Shown piece after piece: positions 1-9,113 of a DNA stretch of 64,000 bases. The stretch is from Cladochytrium replicatum (Eukaryota; Chytridiomycota; Chytridiomycetes; Cladochytriales; Cladochytriaceae), in assembly GCA_025526935.1 (NCBI GenBank), contig JAHLKD010000071.1, forward strand, positions 62,001-126,000. The letters run 5' to 3'. The notes under the pieces are model-generated. The model was given only the letters and a program-made list of their open reading frames with translations, was not told the origin of the DNA and ran no database searches. Each line of letters starts with the position of its first letter. Position 1 is the first letter of the stretch. The position numbers were made by a program, and so were the translations under genes.

Positions 1-131
1 ATGTGCACTACACTGGAATATCATAAAAATTTTACGGTTTTTTGGCTCCACAGAATTGGGGCGGTGATCGTCGGATACCAAGGGCGTGACACACAATAAA
101 AGGCAGAGAGTTAGAATCCTCATCATCAAAA

Positions 132-861
132 ATGAACCACAACACGATTCGAATCTTCCTTGTTCTTTTGAGCAGCTTGAGTATTGTGGGTAGGTAGCAC
201 ATTTGCACCAGTGGAAAGCTGCTGAATGTGTTCAACAGTGGCAAGATCGAAAAACGACACTGACCGGAACTTGATTTCTGGATCTCGTGGGATCAAACTT
301 CCGTATGCAAACGACACCACCTCCAAGTTCCAAGCACCATGCGGAAATCTCTCCAAACTAAATGGGTTCTTGTATGAAGTTTACACACAAGGTAAGCTGA
401 TCTTTCCGACGTCTGCTCCTTTATTAAGTCAATCCTTTTAAAGTGTCGAATAAGATCATCCTTACGCAGCCTTTAGTGGGAAATCACATAATTCTGGTAT
501 TCGACGGTTCCTTCAATCTCAAGGGGCAGCTTGGTGCCGTGAACGTCAGCGAGCATTCAGAAGCCGAGCCCAATAGGTCTGTACCAAACTTTATCTTCAG
601 GATTGAGGGTTCTATGTTCGGGATCCCAGTCAATTCGAATGGCACAATTCAGCATATTTACACGCCGAAACGCTCCTCTACGCCGTGGTACCAATGTGCA
701 GATTTTACTGTCAAGGTATTGAAGAAATTTGCAACCAAATGCATGATTAGCGCTTATTTCTTTTGTAGAGCTGGGGAGTGTCTGGACTTGCTGTGAACAG
801 AAAAAGCTGGATTGCTCTTGTAATGGTGCCATTTCTCGTAGTCGGCGCTGTTTTCCTATAG
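132..861 (+). CDS. BIM1-like (LPMO X325-type) secreted, probably GPI-anchored protein
   Basis: Four exons were rebuilt (132-189, 239-391, 444-715, 769-861), giving 191 aa. The first exon alone encodes a signal peptide (MNHNTIRIFLVLLSSLSIV). The mature chain has an RG...APCG block near residues 36-55, several N-x-S/T sites, a VPNFIFRIEG block and WYQCADFTV near residue 155. These resemble the RGF...APCG and YQCAD signatures of fungal BIM1-like copper-binding proteins of the X325 family. The C-terminus is an uninterrupted hydrophobic tail with no cytoplasmic part, as in GPI-anchor signals. Members of this family normally begin the mature chain with a copper-binding histidine. None is visible here (predicted start ARSKND), so copper binding is doubtful. 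The assignment rests on short motifs only, with a secreted or cell-surface location inferred. Confidence 0.6.
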
Positions 862-1792
862 CGACCTTTTGAAAACGTGTCGGTTTGCAGCAGATCTCAT
901 ACAATCCAATTTGTTGATCATTTATTATTACTTCTACTCCGGTACATTGACAACCAACTCTTGCAATGGCGTTGCAACTGGTCACATCAAAATAGCTTGT
1001 TCAACAACAGCAGACATGCCAACACACAACCTTCGTTTATAAAATGAAGTTGCAGCCGAAGTTGCTCACTCCAATATGGAAGCCTTGCATCACCGTCAAG
1101 CTTGCAAACAGTATTCGAGCTTGGTATGCTGAGCAATAGACCCGAATTACGGCAGATGGAACGATAATTTTGGGGCCCGCTCTGCACCCAGCGCTGCCAA
1201 ACTTCGAGTCGCAAATGAGAACATCCTGGAGCCAATGTCGTTTCACATTGACATGACTGTTTGTGCTGGCATAGTCCAAGGCTCCTACAGTTCACTTGAG
1301 GTCAAGACCTCTCATCGTCTTCTACAATTCAAGGCAGCAAACACATGTGCGGCTCGGAGGTCAATCTTTGCGTTCCCACCAGTGGAAAATGGGGGACTTG
1401 AACCAAACCACGGCCCTGGCTTCGTCGATGGATATGAGCTTGTGAATCATTCTCAAGCGAAAATATGACTCCGAGGGACTGTCGGCCCAGTCCAAGCAAA
1501 GGCAGGGACTTGATTATCTATTCGCGAAAGCATCACATGATTAGTACAAAGTTTAGCACACCTTGGAGAATAGGAGAAGTGCACGTTGATTATGATCCAT
1601 CAACTCATTTAATGAAACTATAGCAAGATTTCAAGAATAGAACGAGGGAACTTCAAAAACGTGAATTACGAGATCCACGGAAACGTAGAACTCGTTTAAT
1701 GAGACTATAGCAAGAATTCAAGAGAGAAAAAGGCAAATTCAAAACGTGATACTGGCAAGGAGTCAAAGTCGACAAGATATTCAGGAATAGCT
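862..1792. other. Intergenic stretch, no gene recognised
   Basis: Small open frames occur on both strands but none has a recognisable domain, a signal peptide or consistent splice junctions. The only structure seen is a diverged direct repeat of about 62 bp: one copy at 1602-1664 and one at 1688-1749, period about 86 bp. Both contain TTTAATGA(A/G)ACTATAGCAA and both end in AAACGTGA. Confidence 0.5.
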
Positions 1793-2829
1793 TTAACCAA
1801 TGAGAGGGTCGCGGTCCAATGGTTGGTAAGCAGAACCTCTGCAAAGTGAAGTGATCAGCACCCAGAATCCGCAAAAAAGAAAGTGAGACCTACCCGGGTA
1901 TGCCACCAGGCATAGGAAGTCCGCCATCAGGGTTCGGGTTCGGAACAAAGATTGCACGATCGGACAGCCATGTTGCAGCATTGGAGGACTCAAGCAGACC
2001 CACCACGCGGGCCGGCAACTGAAGCGCAGAAAGGTAGCCTGCGCTGTAAGCGAATCCAAGCAAGATGCCTCCAAGGTGAACGACGATGGACGACCATGGG
2101 TAGAACAAGACCGCGATAACAAGGGCAATCCAGGGCCACATGGCACCAACGATGGTCACTCCGAACATCCTAACAACACACACCAGAATATTTATTCCGT
2201 CACGTAGCTTCTGCAATCTTCGTGAACTTACGTTCTGGTTTCGAAAGGTCCGGCACCAGCATTTGAATCAGCGGAAAGGAGGGTGAAAATGACTCCGCTC
2301 AGGCCAACTGCACAGCCTGTAGTCAACGATGAGGCGATAAGTGCGAATGGGGCGAAAATGGTGACGTAGAAGAGTCCAAGGAGGAAAGTGAAGACGATAC
2401 AGATGAACCAGAAGGCTTGGATCGTGCCGACCTGACGCTCAAGGTGTGCGGCGAGAGGTACAAAGAGCGCAATGTCGAGCACGAATGAAATGATACCGGA
2501 ATGGTAGTACGGATAGGTGAAAAATCGGTGGACTACGTGAGGAGATCAATGATAAGATACGTTGTTCAGCAATGCGAAACGGAGGGATACGCACAGTTGA
2601 ACAGGAAAAGATTTGCCTTTAAGCAGAAGACTCCGCTTAGTGTGCCGATGGTGATTGTATCAATGACCGACAACACGATCGATGCAGCGGCTATTGTGCC
2701 AGTTGCGAGAGAGATGTTCTTGTACCAAGCGGTGGCAGCATCGCGAACAGTCGTCGAAGCGGTCTGGAATGCAGAGGATGCAGCGGCATTTGCGGCAGCC
2801 TGTTGAGCTTGCTTCACAGCGTCGTCCAT
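1793..2829 (-). CDS. Rhomboid-family intramembrane serine protease (Rbd2/RHBDD-like)
   Basis: Four exons on the minus strand (2829-2595, 2532-2232, 2169-1894, 1838-1793) give 285 aa and end at TAA. After a cytosolic Ala-rich N-terminus come several hydrophobic segments. Rhomboid landmarks appear in order: an LERQVGT block after the second membrane segment, the catalytic serine in GLSGVIF, and the catalytic histidine in VVHLGGILLGFAYS. The C-terminal tail is Pro/Gly-rich and probably cytosolic. Both catalytic residues are present, so an active protease rather than a derlin/iRhom-type pseudoprotease is likely. Small size and a C-terminal tail resemble fungal Golgi rhomboid Rbd2 or RHBDD1. All exon phases agree. 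A LINE fragment lies about 150 bp upstream of the start. Confidence 0.85.
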
Positions 2830-2979
2830 GGCAACTGCAAGTCGAAAAGTCGAAAAATTTGGGGGTTTTGGGCGGGAGGCTCGGACGGATTGATATTCAC
2901 ACGAGGACCAGCAGAGACAGGCACGGGCAAGGAGACGTGGAAGTACACAAAGGCAACGTCACTTGAAACAAAATACTCT

Positions 2980-3708
2980 GATCAAAGTACTTCAGGACTT
3001 AAAAAGCAGCAACCACCCAGCAATTGAAGCGCAAAATGAAAGGTGAAGAGATTGGCACAAACTTTGGTGAATTAAAGTCCGAACTGGTTTGCAAACAGCA
3101 ACAGACCGAAGAATAACATATAGACCAAGTTCAAGCGTAGGTTGAATAAAAGACAAAACAAAATGACGAGCTACAAGCAGAGAATGAGAACCAAACATCC
3201 TTGAAAAAGAAAGCAAAGCAAAAGAAGCTGCACCCGCTTTAGCAAGTCAATGGAAAACAGCCAGTGAAACATCAAATCCAGTATCTCCGAAAAAGCAACC
3301 CAAATAACGAAATGAAAGCTTGACAGGCAGGGTTTGACCATGAAGAAGCAAAGGCGAATTAGCAGGAATGGGAATTCTTGCGAGAATTACAGACTTCAAA
3401 GGAGCAAAAGAAAAACCATGAGCTTGGGCAAACTGTTCACAAACAGAGAGAATAACCTGCATAGCATCCAAAGTAAGCGCAAACAAAGCCAAATCATCTG
3501 CAAATAAAATTGAATTGTATCGTGGTTTGGCAGGATGAAAGAGTGTTAGGGGAGGGCAAACGGTCTGAGGAGCCCAGGCAGAGGATCAAGAAAGGTGATA
3601 TAGAGAAGTGGACTGAGAACAGAACCTTGAAACAAACTCTAATCAACTCAAAAGCATCTGAAGAACAATTTGCAAAAACCAGTCTCGCAGAACAAAAATC
3701 AAATTACT
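2980..3708 (-). mobile_element. Decayed LINE reverse-transcriptase fragment
   Basis: On the minus strand, broken frames at 3492-3247 and 3216-2992 translate to pieces collinear with the reverse-transcriptase region of the better element at 7598-12472: an IALF...FRYLG block followed by a SFI(R/Q)P(T/S)LE block. Nucleotide similarity also remains, for example TTCAGG/CCTGAACT at the low-coordinate edge. The fragment lacks the 3' UTR and poly-A and is interrupted by stops and frameshifts, so it is an old, doubly truncated copy. Its upper edge abuts the poly-T start of the next LINE piece. Confidence 0.7.
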
Positions 3709-4545
3709 TTTTTTAAATTATTTTTTAACAATATTATTTATTTTGCACACAATGCATAACAAAAAACCACACCCAAAGTGCCTTACAAGAGGGTCATCGA
3801 CCAGCACATATGAAGCGCGCACAGCATAAGGAAAAGCAACAAAGAAAAACAGAGAAAGTAAACTCAAACCTGTGGCTACCCGTCAGATACTGAAGGTGCC
3901 AAAAAAAACAGGTGAGTAATAAATAATGGAAAAAGGGAAATGTTAATGATCCACAAATGCAGGGCCAAAGAGGGAGTCTGGAGGAAACTTCTAATGGCAG
4001 ACCCATACAGTGAAGCCAAATCTTATGAAGACAACGAAAAATATGATACCACGGTGCAAGATTCGCTGGGTTGACAATGCAAAGTGGACAAAGGCTATCA
4101 ATTGCAATATCAAGCGGAAGCTCTAAAACAGGAACAGGAACAGGAGGCAACAGTAGGTCAAGGCACAACCATTCTGAAACATGAGATCTAGAGAGCGTTG
4201 CAGCGCGGCAGCGACAACACTGCTTGCAGGGGGATAAAACAAACGTCCAAGACAAAAAAGTTACTGCAGGAGCCTCAAGATTGACGAAATAGGGAAGCAC
4301 GGAGGAGCAATTGCTAGCGCATGAGGGTGGGCAGATGCAAGGGGAGCAAAGCTAGCAGAACCATAGGCAGATGAGGCTAATTGGTGAACGTGATTTGCAA
4401 TAACATCAGAAGGTTTGGGAACTACAATATTTGCTGCTGGGAAGAGGAAGGGATTGTTGAAAGGAACAGGAGAACAACGAAAATGCTTTTTGGTAAAGAA
4501 AGGATGACAAAATAGAGTGAACCACATCAGGGGCATCATCATCCA
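3709..4545 (-). mobile_element. 5'-truncated LINE, 3' end with ORF2 C-terminus remnant
   Basis: The T-rich start on the plus strand (3709-3727) is a degraded poly-A tail of a minus-strand LINE. The next about 180 bp match the 3' UTR of the elements at 7400 and 13930 (shared ACAATATTATTTATTTTGCAC-like start, GTGCCTTACAAGA, ACCCGTCAG). Further up, minus-strand frames at 4300-3794 and 4542-4261 match the ORF2 C-terminal region of the 7598-12472 element (PLDIAID, PLA-H-H-LA-APP pattern). The coding frames are broken. Confidence 0.7.
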
Positions 4546-4689
4546 ACCAACGTGTTAAAAACCAAGGGCTTCTCTTGGCAGCGGTAGGGCGTTTTTAGCT
4601 GGACTGTAGCTAGCACAACAGCTCCAGGTTCCCGTCTCTTGGCCCAGTACATAAATCTGGGAGACTGAGTGTCAGTGTGTCTGTCTGGG

Positions 4690-5095
4690 TAGAATAGGAT
4701 TCTGTCCCCCCGGACACTTTCTCGCCTCTCTATCAATGTTACTAGCAATAAGATTCTGTCCACCTGGACACTTTCTTAACTCAGGGACGGTACTTGAGTG
4801 ATCTCTATCAAGTACAAACTAACATCTCTATCAATGTTACTAGCAATAAGATTCTGTCCACCCGGACACTTTCTCAACTCATTGACGGCGGTACTTCAGT
4901 GATCTCTACCCAATACAACTAACCTCTCTATCATGTTACTAGCAATACGATTCTGTCCACCCGGACACTTTCTCAACTCATTGACGTTACGTCAGTGATC
5001 TCTATCAAGTACAGCTAACCTCTCTATCAATTTTACTAGCAATAATAAGATTCTGTCCACCCGGACAGAATCCTCCCTATCAATGTTACTAGCCA
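4690..5095. repeat. Tandem repeat, about 98-bp units
   Basis: The motif GATTCTGTCC recurs at 4698, 4752, 4850, 4949 and 5049. Most units also carry CTCTCTATCAATGTTACTAG, a CACTTTCTCAACTCATTGAC segment and CAGTGATCTCTATCAAGTAC. Spacing is 98, 99 and 100 bp between the last four copies. Each unit contains an imperfect CTGTCCACCCGGACA palindrome, and the last forms a perfect hairpin at 5049-5072. The array directly precedes the broken gag-like frame. It could be a satellite, or the internally repeated end of a mobile element. Confidence 0.75.
5049..5072. repeat. Perfect 10-bp inverted repeat, 4-nt loop
   Basis: GATTCTGTCC, then ACCC, then GGACAGAATC. It is the terminal version of the palindrome found in each unit of the surrounding tandem array. 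Confidence 0.85.
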
Positions 5096-5165
5096 GTTTC
5101 TTCCCTAGCTTATTACTATTTTCAGATCGGGTAGAAAACTATAGTGTCAGGGAAGTATTATAGCA

Positions 5166-6620
5166 TACATTCCTGTAACATTCCGGCTAAGAACACCGGG
5201 CCTGTATCTTCCCACGACAAACAGTACAAACACCAAGCCTCGAACTACAAAGAAGCGAGCGTTGAAACAATCCAGACCATCATCTGAAAGAGAATCAAGT
5301 GCAGAACCTGTTACTGCACCTGAAACATCTCTGGGATCGGGTTCTGAAGTGGAAGAAGCAGAAGTTGGCCTTGATGTCAAATTGACAGATGTCAAATCGA
5401 CAGCTCCTTCAAAGAAACCGGCGCGACGTGGTACTAAAGGGGATGCTGACTATTTGCTCATCGACGGACTCTGTCCTGCTTCAGACATACGACTTTGGTA
5501 TCGAAAATTCAAAGCAAGCGGCCACAGCTACGACTCGGAGGACTTCATCAGCAACTGTCAAACAAATCGTGATGAATGCGGCCCAAGATTTGTTCTTCAA
5601 GGGTTGATCGACTGACTTAACTCTGACAGCAAGCTAGTTCGTCAAGCCCTGAACGAAATTCGCGATGAATGCAGTGGACGAACGGAGTTCATAACAGCAG
5701 CAAATGCCTATCGTATGGAGTGCTTGAAAAGCTCTTCCTTTCAGAAGGAAACAGCATTTCTGGACTTTTACAGGTGGCAGGGACACAAGTACGGCATTTA
5801 CAGAGGAATGCCTGTCACTGCAAAGGTTGACGTGTTCCAAGCGACCATCAAACGAGCAGATGAGGACCGTGAAAGGACAAAACAGGTCCTCAAACAGTCA
5901 GAACGACTGTTGAACATGACAAAAGATCTTGAAGAGACTGCAATGAACGAGAGAAGGACCCGCATCGCAGCAGAAGTGCGAGAGAAGGCTCTCATTGATG
6001 ATTGGGCAGGGCGGGTGCCATTGATTCAGCACGGCGAGCACAAAGAGCTAGCAAGATTCAGGGAGATCACCGCTGCAATGGAAAGGGAGAAGCAGGCAAC
6101 TTCCCAGGAGATTTCACAATGAAAATCACGTGTGACCGCCCTGGAGGGAGAGCTTGCTGCTCTGAAACGACAGGCTGGTCATTCAGAAGCTGCAGCACCT
6201 GCGGCGCCAACATCAACAGGCGGCCCAATAAGCATATCGTCTGCTATCAAGGGGATTGGTAGAATTCCGAAGGTACATCGAACCAGTTCTCCAAAGAGTT
6301 CCCTTGCATTGCTTAGCCTGCAGCAGCACCGTCGTACAGCTATCCTTTTGGTGAAAGAGGTCATCCAGGGTATCTGCTTCCAGATGCATAAGATCAATGA
6401 GGTTATTATGACCTTAAATTGCTGTCTCTTCCACCATCAATCAAGTACGTCAACGTTAACTACGAAGTCCTCTCCCGAAATGAGTTCTTACGGCCCATAT
6501 TTGTTGAATCAGACGACCGCTCAAGCCGAATATCAACTTCAAGTAGCAGTGCTCGGAGCAGCCTTACTCTTCTTAGGGTGCGGTGCACATTTTGCTCGGA
6601 AACTGGATACGGCACAATAA
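5166..6620 (+). pseudogene. Coiled-coil, possibly gag-like frame with two in-frame TGA stops
   Basis: One reading frame stays coding-like for about 480 codons from roughly 5166 to 6620, interrupted only by TGA at 5613-5615 and TGA at 6120-6122. The N-terminal part is Lys/Ser/Glu-rich and basic (TNTKPRTTKKRALKQS). The middle, about 5800-6170, is strongly charged with a heptad-like pattern typical of a coiled coil (ERTKQVLKQSERLLNMTK, then ALEGELAALKRQ). In another frame near 6590, CTFCSETGYG resembles a damaged CCHC zinc knuckle. No in-frame ATG was found at the 5' side. I do not recognise the family. A decayed retrotransposon gag is the best guess, given the repeat-rich surroundings and the upstream array. 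Confidence 0.4.
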
Positions 6621-6743
6621 TTCGCTAAGTACGTCTGCAATAGTGTTTCTAAAATAAACACTGTCCACACAGACACAAAAAGTGTTCATGTAAATATCCG
6701 TGGTCTAACTCAAAATTCAATCAATCCTCTCCTGGGCAGCAAA

Positions 6744-6908
6744 AACCCGGCGGGTCAGGGTCCGGTACGGGTTTCAACCACTTCGGGTCCGGGTATTCCC
6801 TTTGTACCCGTCAGTGACCCGGCGGGTCCCCAGACAAACACGACCCGACCCAAAGGGTTTGGTGCAGGTTGCCACTGAAACCCGGACCCGACCCGGACCC
6901 GCCGAACC
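6744..6908. repeat. GC-rich fold-back (MITE-like) inverted repeat
   Basis: The left arm at 6744-6776 and the reverse complement of the right arm at 6876-6908 match at 26 of 33 positions, including CGGCGGGTC, GGGTC and CGGGTTTCA in register. The roughly 99-bp centre is also built from GGGTC/GACCC motifs. The element ends exactly where LINE ORF1 homology begins (6911). It could be a small non-autonomous fold-back transposon. No clear target duplication was seen. Confidence 0.65.
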
Positions 6909-6910
6909 TT

Positions 6911-7399
6911 AGTCATAGCGTTGCAGAGAGTCGGAACTGGCAGCATACAAAGGAGGGGACACATCCATCAGTGATTTCTCGACCAGGTAAGTGTTTGCAG
7001 ATCAGATCAGCAGCATAAGAACGACAAAGAAATTCAACAGAATCAGAGCCGAGAAATGAGATGTAGCGGATGCCATGGTAAGCGGTATAACGAAGATCTT
7101 TGCGAAGCAACACACGAAGGTCCCTGATTGGGCGACAAGCAAAAGCAGAAAATCGGAGAGTAGTGAAAAATTCGGCACATTCTTTGACAGATTTGAAGCT
7201 TCTATGCGAGGTCGGCAGGTCGTCCAAGAGGAAGTGCGAACAAGTGAGCTCATTCATGAAATCATTGGCGGCAGGTGATGAGGCTGGAGATGGGGCTGAG
7301 CAAGTGGCTGAACTGTCAAGAGTGGTGGTGGCAATGTGGTGGCACCAGCAGCAGTGGTGGTGGCAGCGACGTGTAAATGTGGAGAAGCTGGGAAATCAG
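6911..7399 (-). mobile_element. LINE ORF1 fragment (half-LINE family)
   Basis: The minus-strand frame 7257-6913 is homologous, at both DNA and protein level, to the ORF1 of the element at 13930-15129. Shared blocks include RDLRVLLRKDL, AYHGIRYISFLGSDSVEFLC and GREITD. The copy is cut at its 3' side by the fold-back element and at its 5' side by the poly-A of the next LINE (7400). It is frameshifted and shortened. Confidence 0.7.
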
Positions 7400-7597
7400 T
7401 TTTTTTTAACAAAATTGTTTATTTATTTGCACATACAATGCATAACATTAAACAACACCCAAATTGCCTTACAAGATGGTCATGGACCAGCACATAAGGA
7501 AGCGCGCAGCATAAGGAAAAGCAAAAAAGCAAAACAGAGAATGTAAACTCAAACCTGTGGCTATTTGTCAGATAGTGGTAGGTGCCAAAACAACAGG
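7400..7597 (-). mobile_element. Severely 5'-truncated LINE 3' end
   Basis: T-run at 7400 followed by AACAAAATTGTTTATTTATTTGCAC-type 3' UTR, close to that at 13930 and 3709. Only about 200 bp are present. The 5' break sits directly against the poly-T of the next element at 7598. Confidence 0.8.
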
Positions 7598-7750
7598 TTT
7601 TTTTTTTGAACTTCATAATATGTATTTATTGTCCAACCAATACATATCACCCGCTGGTGCAAAATCCAAACACAAGTGTAAAAATACACGTAAATTGGCA
7701 GCACATGGGGGGCCGTGCGAGCCGTAGGAAAAGTAAAATGTTTCAAAACA

Positions 7751-8149
7751 CTAAGGCATATCCAAATCAACAAAAGCAGACAAGATACAATCAGGAGCTG
7801 GAGACAAAACTAACTCATAACCAAGACAGTTTGACCAAATGCGGTTAAGTGCACGAAGAACAAGAACCCACTGGGAAAAAGCAGGGGAAGGATAAAAAGG
7901 CCGTGGTGAAAGCATATCAATTGCAATGTCAAGAGGTAGGCGGGGATCATCAGGCGGGCCTAGATCAAAACTAGCAGACAAACTAGCACGCAAATGTAGA
8001 CACACAGAGACATGGGCACGCGACACTTCAGGGGCATCATGACAGTTCCTACAATAAGGTCGGGGGTTTGGAAACAGGCGGCCAAGCCGATATAGCAGGA
8101 ACAAACAAAGACATACTGTTGGGAGATGTTGGTGTGGGGGTAGCAACAA
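7751..8149 (-). pseudogene. LINE ORF2 C-terminal CCHC segment (copy B), in a shifted frame
   Basis: This open stretch contains CRNCHDAPEVSRAHVSVC, a C-x2-C...H-x4-C arrangement typical of the C-terminal zinc motif of LINE ORF2, followed by a conserved PLDIAID block also seen at about 4100. It lies in a different frame from the upstream reverse transcriptase, so a shift near 8150 separates the two. Copy C carries the same arrangement at 13072-12674. Confidence 0.7.
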
Positions 8150-9096
8150 AGGTGGCGAAGTTTCAAATTGCGGACAGGGGCAAACGAAACTGCAATTGGT
8201 CCATTATGCGCAACAGCTAAAGACTGAAAATGCAACATCAACGGATGAAGTGGGAGCACAACAGGCATAGGAACAATGAGATCATTGTGACAAGCGGAAA
8301 AATAAGGAGATGAACCATAACCGACTGGAGATGACCGATAGAATTGCAACACAGCAGCTGGTAACAGAGGGCTGGAATCACTAGACCAGCGAGCAAACAT
8401 ACGTGCCTGAAGGTACTTCAGCCTGAACTCAAAAGTAGGAATTTGCGCTAACAGCAACAAACCAACACGCGAAGTGGTATGGGCTATCGAAAACAGACGA
8501 CACAGTGCATGATAACAAAAACGCTCGAGTACCTGAAGCTGAGCAGTGGAAGGCCGAATAAGTGCTAAACCAAACTCAAGTGAAGGTCTAATAAAAGACA
8601 AAAACAACAACCTGGCAACACGAGGAGCAGACCCACCAAAGTACGAGACATAAGGTGCAAAAAGATACAATGAGGCACGAGCTTTCTCTAAGCGATGATC
8701 AATAGTTGCAGCAAGATCAAACCCTTCAATAGTAAAATAGTGACCAAGGTATCTAAATGAAACCTCTACAGGGAGGGCAGAGCCATGAAGCTTCAAGGGG
8801 GTGGGTAACCGTTGAGAAGATAACACAGCACACTTTGAAGGTGAAAACACAAAATGAGAAGCTAAAGCAAAATCTTCACAAATTTTCAATGCACGTTGGG
8901 CTTGCTCAGGGGTGGCAGAAAACAAAGCTATGTCATCAGCAAAAAACAACGAATTGAAAACAGGAGTGTTATAAGAAAACCTAGCAAGATGAGAAGATTC
9001 ACGACGAAGGAGCTGTGCTAAAGGATTGATGAAAACTGAGTACAAGAACGGAGACAAAACAGAACCTTGAAAAAGACCTCGTGGAAGCGAAAACAA
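7960..9096 (-). pseudogene. LINE ORF2, distal reverse-transcriptase part (copy B)
   Basis: The frame starts after the lesion at about 9114. It continues reverse transcriptase with LPRGLFQGSVLSPFLYSVF, the FADDIALFS catalytic block (the YADD-box equivalent, here FADD) and FRYLGHYF, then the thumb/connection region. It is the continuation of the frame ending at 9114. Between them lie one frameshift and one TAA. This copy therefore cannot make a full ORF2 by ordinary translation. Confidence 0.85.
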
Positions 9097-9113
9097 ATCA
9101 GAAGAACGATTCT

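Noticed and set aside
4690-5095. CRISPR-like array
   Set aside because: Repeats and intervening sequence are all part of one 98-bp repeated unit, with no unique spacers and no cas genes. The DNA is fungal.
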